DNA of 64,000 bases. It comes from an uncultured Ruminiclostridium sp. Its GTDB lineage: Bacteria; Bacillota; Clostridia; Oscillospirales; Ruminococcaceae. The translations under genes and the position numbers were made by a program. The stretch lies in assembly GCA_947630175.1 (NCBI GenBank), contig CANRGJ010000002.1, positions 237,369 through 301,368 on the forward strand, given 5' to 3'. The notes beneath the pieces are model-generated. The model saw only the letters and a program-made list of their open reading frames with translations, ran no database searches and was not told where the DNA came from. Below, piece after piece: positions 36,145-42,769 of this stretch (position 1 is the stretch's first letter; each line of letters opens with the position of its first letter).

Positions 36145-37013
36145 ACTGCACTTTATGTCCCAGAAAATGCGGGGTCGACCGCTGTAAGCAGGTGGGCTTC
36201 TGCGGGGTGAGGAATGACGAAAGCACCGTGAGAGCCGCAAAAGCAATGCTCCATTTCGGAGAAGAGCCGCCCATATCGGGAAAGAACGGCAGCGGCGCTG
36301 TTTTCTTTTCAGGCTGTACTATGAGGTGCGTTTTCTGCCAGAATTACAACGTCAGCAGCGAGGCTTTCGGAAAGGAAATAACCGTTTCCCGCCTTGCGGA
36401 GATTTTTCTCTCCTTGCAGGAGCAGGGAGCGCACAATATAAATCTGGTGACAGGCTCACACTTCGTTCCCCAGATAATAAAGGCGCTGGATATTGCAAAG
36501 CCTTCAATTCCCGTGGTATTCAACTGCGGGGGATATGAAAGCGTTGAAACGCTGAAAATGCTGGAGGGGTACGTTGACGTATATCTTCCAGACGTCAAGT
36601 ATTTTAGCGACGAGAACGCCCTGCGGTACTCAAGCGCAAAGGATTATTTCAAAACAGCTTTTGGGGCGGTAGAGGAAATGCTCCGCCAGACAGGAAAATA
36701 CGTTATAGAGGACGGGCTGATGAAAAAAGGCGTTATCATACGGCACCTGATACTTCCCAACTGCTATAAGGACAGCATAAGGCTGATGAACGCCCTTGAG
36801 CCGTTTAAAAACGATGTGCTGATAAGCCTGATGAGCCAGTACGTGCCTATGGGACGGGCAAAGGACTTTCCCGAAATAAACCGCCGCCTTACCACCTTTG
36901 AGTACAAAAAGGTTTTGGCGGAATGTGAACGGTTGGGATTTGAGGGATTTACCCAGGAGCGTTCCTCCGCTACTGACGAGATGACGCCTGATTTTGATTT
37001 AAGCGGATTGTAA
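36141..37013 (+). CDS. Radical SAM protein, PflX/activase-like (COG1313)
   Basis: A 290-residue Fe-S protein. The N-terminus has an extra cysteine motif (CTLCPRKCGVDRC then GFCGV), and the radical SAM cluster motif CxxxCxxC is in GCTMRCVFCQNYN. The partial TIM barrel follows, with PVVFNCGGYES and YLPDVKYF. This layout is that of the uncharacterised pyruvate formate-lyase activating enzyme relatives (PflX); the target protein is unknown. ATG overlaps the HAD gene (ATGA), so they are one operon. Confidence 0.87.
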   Translation: MNCTLCPRKCGVDRCKQVGFCGVRNDESTVRAAKAMLHFGEEPPISGKNGSGAVFFSGCTMRCVFCQNYNVSSEAFGKEITVSRLAEIFLSLQEQGAHNINLVTGSHFVPQIIKALDIAKPSIPVVFNCGGYESVETLKMLEGYVDVYLPDVKYFSDENALRYSSAKDYFKTAFGAVEEMLRQTGKYVIEDGLMKKGVIIRHLILPNCYKDSIRLMNALEPFKNDVLISLMSQYVPMGRAKDFPEINRRLTTFEYKKVLAECERLGFEGFTQERSSATDEMTPDFDLSGL

Positions 37014-37029
37014 ACTTTTCACAAAACTA

Positions 37030-37066
37030 TTGACTTTCAAAAGCGAAATTGTTATAATTGTTACAA
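37030..37066 (+). promoter_or_regulatory. Rubrerythrin promoter with PerR-like box
   Basis: TTGACT (37030-37035), 17 bases, TATAAT (37053-37058). TTATAATTGTTACAA (37052-37066) overlaps the -10 and matches the PerR consensus TTATAATNATTATAA except at two positions. This suggests peroxide-controlled expression of rubrerythrin. Confidence 0.72.
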
Positions 37067-37117
37067 CGCCGTTAATAACTGCGGCGGTAAAATTCAATTG
37101 AAAAGGAGATAAATTAT

Positions 37118-37660
37118 ATGAAAAAGTACATATGCCCTATCTGCGGTTACGTTTACGAAGGAGAAGAGCCCCCTGAGAAGTGCCCTCAGTGCGGCTGTCC
37201 CGCTGAAAAGTTTGAGGAGATGAAGCAGGACGAGCTGGTATTTGCCGACGAGCACAGAGTCGGCGTTGCTCAGGGCGTTGACGAGGAAATTCTGGAAGGT
37301 CTGAGAATGAACTTCAGCGGCGAATGCACCGAAGTAGGTATGTATCTTGCGATGTCAAGAGTTGCAGACAGAGAGGGCTATCCCGAGGTTGCCGAGGCAT
37401 ACAAGAGGATAGCTTACGAGGAGGCTGAACACGCAGCTAAGTTTGCCGAGCTGCTGGGCGAGGTAGTTACCGACTCCACAAAGAAAAATCTTGAGCTGAG
37501 AGTTGCCGCAGAACACGGCGCTACCGCAGGCAAGATGGAGATAGCCAAGAAAGCTAAGGCTCTCGGTCTTGACGCTATCCACGACACCGTTCACGAAATG
37601 GCAAAGGACGAGGCAAGACACGGCAAAGCGTTCAACGGTCTGCTGAAGAGATATTTCTGA
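37118..37660 (+). CDS. Rubrerythrin (N-terminal rubredoxin, reverse-type)
   Basis: A peroxide-reducing protein of anaerobes. The 180-residue chain begins with a rubredoxin-like iron site (ICPICGYVY and [10 protein letters not shown], four Cys), followed by the four-helix diiron domain with ligands in [34 protein letters not shown] and [10 protein letters not shown]. Rubredoxin at the N-terminus marks the reverse rubrerythrins. It is monocistronic, with a PerR-like box on its promoter and a strong terminator behind it. It was probably called into use on oxidative stress. Confidence 0.94.
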   Translation: MKKYICPICGYVYEGEEPPEKCPQCGCPAEKFEEMKQDELVFADEHRVGVAQGVDEEILEGLRMNFSGECTEVGMYLAMSRVADREGYPEVAEAYKRIAYEEAEHAAKFAELLGEVVTDSTKKNLELRVAAEHGATAGKMEIAKKAKALGLDAIHDTVHEMAKDEARHGKAFNGLLKRYF

Positions 37661-37684
37661 GAGTAGGTCACAAGTATAAAAATA

Positions 37685-37709
37685 AAAGCAGGCGTTCAGC
37701 CTGCTTTTT
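37685..37709 (+). terminator. Rubrerythrin terminator
   Basis: AAAGCAGGC and GCCTGCTTT form a nine-pair stem with a GTTCA-type loop, followed by T residues. Confidence 0.85.
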
Positions 37710-37747
37710 GTTTATAATTGTTGGGAACATAATTGGATAAGGGGAAT

Positions 37748-38224
37748 TTATTGCTTGCTCAATTCAATCCAGAGCAAAGACTTATCACCTGAATATACAA
37801 ATTCTGCCTTTACATTTTTTTCGTTATCAACATAAACAAGCTCTCTTAATTGTTGCTCTCTATCATAATCTTTGTCTTGATAGTTCTCCCCTAATATCCT
37901 TTTTACATCTTCCGTTACTTCAGGATTTTCTCCGTTGACTTTTATATCAATATAATTTTCATCGAATCTTGCAAACAGGTAGGTGACTTCTTCGCTATCG
38001 TTTGTATCAATAATAATTTCCTCGAATTTGTATTTATAACTTCCGGAGTATCTTTCGCTTTGAGTATAGGAAGTCAAAATATCATCATCTATTTTGTCAC
38101 CCACAGACATACCGTTGAGATATATTTCTGATAAATCTGTTGTTTTTAACGGTTTACTGCACCCTGCCATAAACATAAGAGGCACTAATAATAAAACGCT
38201 GAATTTGAAACAACTTTTTTCCAT
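37748..38224 (-). CDS. Lipoprotein of unknown function
   Basis: A 158-residue secreted lipoprotein: signal peptide with lipobox MFMAGC (Cys about residue 22), then a polar, Asp/Glu/Tyr-rich body with no family I recognise. It has an AAAGGAAC site before ATG 38224. Upstream, a small membrane ORF at 38306-38467 on the same strand may share its transcript. Confidence 0.72.
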   Translation of the reverse strand: MEKSCFKFSVLLLVPLMFMAGCSKPLKTTDLSEIYLNGMSVGDKIDDDILTSYTQSERYSGSYKYKFEEIIIDTNDSEEVTYLFARFDENYIDIKVNGENPEVTEDVKRILGENYQDKDYDREQQLRELVYVDNEKNVKAEFVYSGDKSLLWIELSKQ

Positions 38225-38305
38225 AATGTATGTTCCTTTTCAAATTTCTCATTCAAGCTCCCGATTTGCTTTTCCGTTTTCCAATCAGCCGCCGCTTTTA
38301 TGTAC

Positions 38306-38467
38306 TCAGGCATTTTCCCCGCCTGCCGTCTGTCTTTTCACATTATGTGATCTTCCAAGTCCTAAAACAAGGATAAATATGGGATTTAAAAAGATAAGTC
38401 CCAGAGTAAGCGGCAGATATGCCAAAAGCAAAACATAGCTCGTTATATGTTCAAATATCTCGGGCAT
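38306..38467 (-). CDS. Small hydrophobic protein (53 residues)
   Basis: ATG 38467 is preceded by a strong TAGGAGAA site. The 53-residue product has one long hydrophobic stretch (SYVLLLAYLPLTLGLIFL, about 10-36) and a basic tail, i.e. a single-pass membrane peptide. It reads leftward toward the lipoprotein gene, with a further 42-residue frame overlapping its stop. No homologue is recognised; it may be a real small membrane protein. Confidence 0.5.
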   Translation of the reverse strand: MPEIFEHITSYVLLLAYLPLTLGLIFLNPIFILVLGLGRSHNVKRQTAGGENA

Positions 38468-38632
38468 AATTTTCTCCTACGTAAAGCTTTTTAAAGTATA
38501 TCACAAAATCCGACAAAATACAATACCGCAAAAAATCAAAAAAGAGTTACCTTTCAAGGCGGCTTGCTGTCTTTATTATCAGAGGGAAGAAATCCTCTTT
38601 AACGCCGACGTAAAATGATAAAGGAAAAATAT

Positions 38633-39193
38633 ATGGAAGATAAGGAGATAATCGAGCTGTTTTTCAGGCGCTCGGAAAAGGCCATAAAAGAAACGGCGCG
38701 CAAATACGGCGCATATCTTTCACGGCTCGCTTACGGGATACTGTACAGCCGTGAGGACGCCGAGGAATGCGTCAACGATACCTATATGAAGGCATGGGAC
38801 AACATACCTCCCGCCTGTCCGAAATACCTGTCCGCATTTCTGGGGAAGATAACGCGAAATATCGCCCTGAACAGGTACGATATGATCAAAGCCGCAAAGC
38901 GGGGCGGCGGGCAGGTGCCGCTGACATTGGACGAGCTGGCGGAATGTATACCCGACAACAGCGACGTTCAAAGGCAGGTGGAATCGCAGGAGCTGACTAC
39001 GCTGCTTGACCGCTTTCTGGGAAAGTTATCTCCCGCAAACAGAAACGTCTTTATGAAAAGATACTGGTATTTTCTTTCCATAGAAGAGATAGCGGAGGAA
39101 ACGGGAAGCTCGGCGGACAAGGTGAAAATGCGCCTTTTCAGAACGAGGAAAAAGCTGAAGGAATTTCTCCTGAAAAACGGAGTTGAGGTGTGA
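38633..39193 (+). CDS. ECF RNA polymerase sigma factor (second)
   Basis: A 186-residue sigma factor with region 2 (ETARKYGAYLSRLAYGILYS, AEECVNDTYMKAWDNIPP) and region 4 (KLSPANRNVFMKRYWYFLSI, then EIAEETGSSADKVKMRLFRTRKKL). The ATG at 38633 has an AAAGGA site; ATG 38615 in frame has none. A weak ECF-like promoter (AGTTACCT, 15 bases, TGTCTT, 38545-38573) lies upstream, similar in geometry to that of the first ECF gene. It overlaps or abuts a membrane-protein gene, its likely anti-sigma partner. Confidence 0.91.
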   Translation: MEDKEIIELFFRRSEKAIKETARKYGAYLSRLAYGILYSREDAEECVNDTYMKAWDNIPPACPKYLSAFLGKITRNIALNRYDMIKAAKRGGGQVPLTLDELAECIPDNSDVQRQVESQELTTLLDRFLGKLSPANRNVFMKRYWYFLSIEEIAEETGSSADKVKMRLFRTRKKLKEFLLKNGVEV

Positions 39194-39207
39194 GAAAGGA
39201 AACGCTT

Positions 39208-39960
39208 ATGAAAGAAGAACAATTGCTTTACGCGCTGGGTCAGGTAAAGGACAGATATATCAGAAGCGCCGCCCCTGTCGCTGAACAGGCGGTGGAGGTC
39301 ACAAGTCAGGTCCATTACAGAAAAGATATACGCCGCAAAGCTATACCTGTTATAGTATACTCTGCGGCGGTGGGATTTGCTATATGGGGACTGGCAAGCG
39401 TAAATATAACCGAAAGGGTCCCTCCCCTGTCACAAGGAGAGGAAAGTCTGCCGATAAATTCATCTGGTATCGTGGAAAACACCACAAGTGAGAGCGCTAC
39501 CAGTATGGACAACACCATTCCTCCGTATTCGGGGATAACTGAATATAAATTAAGCGAGCTGGACAGTCTGGCGCTGTCTATCTACGTTCCACGCATATTC
39601 CCGTCAGGGTGTTATGCCGAGGAAACGGCGGAATACTCCGCTGACCCGAGGCAGGGCTATGAATCGTTAAAGATCAGCGTTTCCAACGGCGAAGAGCCTG
39701 ATATATTAAGCATAATCATTTATCGCTCTCAGACGGACGTGCCGTCGGAGGGGGACGTTATGCTGGAGGGACTTGCCGAAGAGGATATGCCTTTGGTTAT
39801 GGAAAAGGGCGAGGTGAGAATAGACGATACGACGGTACTGCGGCTCACGGCGGATATCGGCGGTATTCCTTACAGCGAGCTTTATGCAATGCTGATGTCA
39901 ATGCCGTATATTGCAGGGGATAACGATTTTTCCACCACGCTCCCTGAGGGTGTTTACTAA
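39208..39960 (+). CDS. Putative membrane anti-sigma factor (second)
   Basis: A 250-residue protein with a cytoplasmic N-terminus of about 45 residues, one membrane segment (about 47-67, AIPVIVYSAAVGFAIWGLAS), a Ser/Thr-rich stalk and an extracellular domain of about 140 residues. ATG 39208 is preferred, since AAAGGAA lies just before it; GTG 39190 overlaps the sigma stop. Anti-sigma function is inferred from its place after the sigma gene and its topology. It converges with the 2-hydroxyacid dehydrogenase gene, with four bases between the two stops. Confidence 0.68.
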   Translation: MKEEQLLYALGQVKDRYIRSAAPVAEQAVEVTSQVHYRKDIRRKAIPVIVYSAAVGFAIWGLASVNITERVPPLSQGEESLPINSSGIVENTTSESATSMDNTIPPYSGITEYKLSELDSLALSIYVPRIFPSGCYAEETAEYSADPRQGYESLKISVSNGEEPDILSIIIYRSQTDVPSEGDVMLEGLAEEDMPLVMEKGEVRIDDTTVLRLTADIGGIPYSELYAMLMSMPYIAGDNDFSTTLPEGVY

Positions 39961-39964
39961 AAGG

Positions 39965-40915
39965 CTATACTGCCACGTTGTTCTGCACGTTCCCCTCAAG
40001 GAATGCCTTTATATTATCCTCCACTATCCCCATGAGCCGTTGTCTTGTTTCAAGTCCCGCCCAGGCGATATGTGGGGTTATTATGCAGTTTTTCGCCTTG
40101 TAAAGAGGGCAGTCCTCACGCATAGGCTCGTTTTGCAGAACGTCCGTTCCCATACCGCCCAGCTTGCCGCTGTTAAGGGCGGAGGCGGCGGCGTTTTCGT
40201 CCACTATCGCTCCTCTGGCGGTATTTATTAGATATGCGCCGTCCTTCATCATAGCGATAGTATCGGCGTTGATAAGGTTTTCAGAGTCCTTGTTCAAGGG
40301 GCAGTGGAGGGAAACTATGTCGCTTTGGTGCAAAAGCTGTTGGAGGGAAACAAACTCCACGCCGTCAAATTCTTTTTTTGAGCGGTTGTAGGCAACAACT
40401 TTCATTCCGAAAGCAAGGGCTATCTCCGCCACTTTTCTGCCGATACTGCCAAAGCCGATTATGCCGAGCGTTTTGCCTTTCAACTCCATAAGCGGGATCG
40501 GGAAATAGCTGAAGGTCCTGCTTTTTATCCAGTCGCCCTCGTCCACCAGCTTTCTGTAATCGCCCACGCGGTTTGCAAGCTGGAGCATAAAGGCAAAGGC
40601 AAGTTGGGCCACTGAATCGGTGGAGTAGGCGGGAGCGTTGCACACGGCAATTCCCTTTTCCCTGCAATATTCCGTGTCGATATTGTTATAGCCTGTGGCG
40701 AAAAGCCCGATATATTTCAGCTTTTCTGCGCCTTGCAGATTGTTTCTGTCAAGCCTTGTCTTGTTGCAGAGGATAATATCTGCGTCGGCTATCCTTTTTG
40801 CTGTTTCTTCATATTCGGTGAGGTCATAAACGGTGACATTGCCGAATTTTTTTAATGTTTCATATGGCAGGTCGCCGCCGCTGACGGTCCCCCAGTCGGT
40901 TATGACTATCTTCAT
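39965..40915 (-). CDS. D-2-hydroxyacid dehydrogenase
   Basis: A 316-residue NAD(P)-dependent dehydrogenase. The nucleotide motif is GIIGFGSIGRKVA (about 147-159), and the catalytic triad is Arg in NTARGAIVD, Glu in DVLQNEPM and His in TPHIAWAG. Family members include glycerate/hydroxypyruvate reductases; the exact substrate is not shown. It starts at ATG 40915, four bases inside the end of lgt, so the two are coupled. Confidence 0.88.
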   Translation of the reverse strand: MKIVITDWGTVSGGDLPYETLKKFGNVTVYDLTEYEETAKRIADADIILCNKTRLDRNNLQGAEKLKYIGLFATGYNNIDTEYCREKGIAVCNAPAYSTDSVAQLAFAFMLQLANRVGDYRKLVDEGDWIKSRTFSYFPIPLMELKGKTLGIIGFGSIGRKVAEIALAFGMKVVAYNRSKKEFDGVEFVSLQQLLHQSDIVSLHCPLNKDSENLINADTIAMMKDGAYLINTARGAIVDENAAASALNSGKLGGMGTDVLQNEPMREDCPLYKAKNCIITPHIAWAGLETRQRLMGIVEDNIKAFLEGNVQNNVAV

Positions 40916-41790
40916 GCTTTCGCCTTTCTCTCACGCTTTTTTTGTTCCAGCTTTTCAAGCTCTATGGCGTAGATCTCATCATTTTTCTTTCCGAAATCAT
41001 CAAGCCATCTTGGGCGGACAAGCAGGAATATTCCCGCCGCCACGATGAAAAAGCTGATGAACTGGGAGGAGGAGAAAACAAAAATGCTCCCCCTGATAAG
41101 GTCGCCTCTGAAATACTCCAGAACGAAGCGAAGTATTCCGTAGCTCACAAGATAGATCCCCGACGTGAGGAAGCGGCGGGTCGTCCTGCGGTAAACGGCG
41201 GTGAGGACGAGCCAGAGAATAATATTCGCAAACGCCTCTATAAGCTGAACGGGGAGCAATTCTACCCCTGCGGGCGCTCCGCCTAAATTCCCCTCGGGAA
41301 AGGTGACGGCGAAAATGCCGTGATATTCCGTGCCGTAGCAGCAGCCCGCCATAAAACAGCCTAATCTGCCGAAGGCGTGGAACAGCGGCACTCCCGCAAA
41401 GCCAAGGTCTATGGTGTTGCTGACGGGGAGCTTAAAGTGCAGGGTATATCTCAGCGCGCCGAGAACTGCGCCGATAAGCCCGCCGTAAAACACCAGTCCG
41501 CCGCCCGCTATCAGGGAAAACCAATATTTCATATTATCGGCGAAGGAATATTCGGGGTACCAGTAGACCTCCACCGAAGTGATAAGGTAAAACAGCTTTG
41601 CTCCGATTATAGCGCCGATAAAGGCGTATATCAGCATATAAAACATATCCTCCGCCGAGGTGCGCTGAACGGTTTTTTTCGGGAAGCGGCACATCACCAG
41701 AAAATACAGCGCTATCGCCGCCGCGCCGCCAAAGGCGCATACGGCGTACATAGGAACGTCCCTGCCTAAAAATTCAAAATGGGAAAACAT
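40912..41790 (-). CDS. lgt: Prolipoprotein diacylglyceryl transferase
   Basis: Transfers diacylglycerol to the lipobox Cys of prolipoproteins in the membrane. The 292-residue protein has seven hydrophobic segments, the Lgt core FHAFGRLGCFMAGCCYG (about 128-144; conserved Arg, Gly), YGGLIGAVLG and the C-terminal RPRWL region. The Cys-containing form of the signature is seen in clostridial Lgt. Several lipoproteins in this window are potential substrates. AAGGAG precedes ATG 41790. Confidence 0.88.
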   Translation of the reverse strand: MFSHFEFLGRDVPMYAVCAFGGAAAIALYFLVMCRFPKKTVQRTSAEDMFYMLIYAFIGAIIGAKLFYLITSVEVYWYPEYSFADNMKYWFSLIAGGGLVFYGGLIGAVLGALRYTLHFKLPVSNTIDLGFAGVPLFHAFGRLGCFMAGCCYGTEYHGIFAVTFPEGNLGGAPAGVELLPVQLIEAFANIILWLVLTAVYRRTTRRFLTSGIYLVSYGILRFVLEYFRGDLIRGSIFVFSSSQFISFFIVAAGIFLLVRPRWLDDFGKKNDEIYAIELEKLEQKKRERKAKA

Positions 41791-41826
41791 CTTTTCTCCT
41801 TGAAAAAAATTTTCAGTTAAACAAAA

Positions 41827-41850
41827 TCAGCCCGAACAATGTCGGGCTGA
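41827..41850 (-). terminator. Terminator of the DUF4190 gene
   Basis: TCAGCCCGA (41827-41835) pairs with TCGGGCTGA (41842-41850); leftward, TTTTG follows. Confidence 0.75.
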
Positions 41851-41870
41851 AATTTGCATCAATCAGGCAA

Positions 41871-42230
41871 TTATTGCAATCCTGCCGCCGCACCGCTGGC
41901 TGCAAGGCAAGCTGCGCAAGCAATGCAAGCGATGAATACGATAGCGGAAAGTACCGCGCCGATTATACCCAGTACCAGACCTGCGGTCTGCATACCGCCT
42001 ACAAAGCCCTGCTTCTTAGCGTTGATAGCAAGGATAACAGCTACGATACCCAGTGCAAGACCGAGCAGAGCGCCATAACCGAACCAAGCTACTACAACGG
42101 AAGCGATACCGCATATAAGACCGCCTGTTGCAGCGCCCTTTCCGGGAACCTGAGGAGGCTGCTGGTAAGGCTGCTGATAGGGCTGCTGGGGCTGCTGCTG
42201 AGGCTGCTGATTGTTGTAATCGTTGTTCAT
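41871..42230 (-). CDS. DUF4190-type membrane protein
   Basis: A 119-residue protein with a Gln/Pro/Tyr-rich N-terminus (QPQQQPQQPYQQPYQQPPQ, about 9-27), then GGLICGIASVVVAW and two to three hydrophobic segments with the DUF4190 pattern GxxxGIxxxxLG. It has a low-complexity cytoplasmic tail, two or more membrane helices, and no known activity. The next gene upstream is a shorter paralogue with the same MNNDYNNQ start: a tandem duplication. Confidence 0.78.
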   Translation of the reverse strand: MNNDYNNQQPQQQPQQPYQQPYQQPPQVPGKGAATGGLICGIASVVVAWFGYGALLGLALGIVAVILAINAKKQGFVGGMQTAGLVLGIIGAVLSAIVFIACIACAACLAASGAAAGLQ

Positions 42231-42283
42231 TTCGTGTTCCTCCGTGAATATGGTTGTTTTATGTTATTTTATTTTGCGCTGTA

Positions 42284-42562
42284 TTATGCGCCTGCGGCAA
42301 AGCCCAGGGTCGCAAGAATGGAAGTGGAGAAGATGAGCATAAGCACAGTTCCCGCAATACCGATAACGCCGAGCACTATACCTGCGGTGGCTTTTCCGCC
42401 GACAAAGCCCTCTTTCTTAGCCTGCATACCCATTACGATAGCAACGATACCGAGAATGATACCTGCAAAGAAAAGGGAGATTATACCGCATACCAGCGAG
42501 CCTGTCGCCTTGCCGTCGCCGGGCTGCTTTACGGGAGCCTGATTGTTGTAATCGTTGTTCAT
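42284..42562 (-). CDS. DUF4190-type membrane protein, short paralogue
   Basis: A 92-residue product: MNNDYNNQAPVKQPGDG, then a hydrophobic body with KATGSLVCGIISLFFAGIIL and GIVLGVIGIAGTVLML. It shares the start and the GFVGG linker with its neighbour 54 bases downstream, but lacks the long Gln/Pro tract. ATG 42562 follows a GGAGGAAATC ribosome site; 21 extra residues in frame upstream are not family-like. Tandem copy by duplication. Confidence 0.75.
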   Translation of the reverse strand: MNNDYNNQAPVKQPGDGKATGSLVCGIISLFFAGIILGIVAIVMGMQAKKEGFVGGKATAGIVLGVIGIAGTVLMLIFSTSILATLGFAAGA

Positions 42563-42769
42563 ATCTGATTTCCTCCAATTAGTGAACAAAAGTGCAGCGA
42601 ACAGGTCGTATCGTCCGCTGTCCACTATTTTTTACTATTTTATCACATAATTTTCATAATGTCAAGCCGCAGTTACAATTTTGTGATATTTGTCAACATC
42701 AGGGTGTGCAATCGGTCAAAATGCACATACGTTCGATTTGTACAAAGCGGCTTTATTCGGCGTCGGCTG

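Noticed and set aside
38265..38316. Further 42-residue frame (MPEYIKAAADW...) overlapping the small membrane ORF
   Set aside because: It has no separate ribosome site and overlaps the lipoprotein start; not enough to call a gene.
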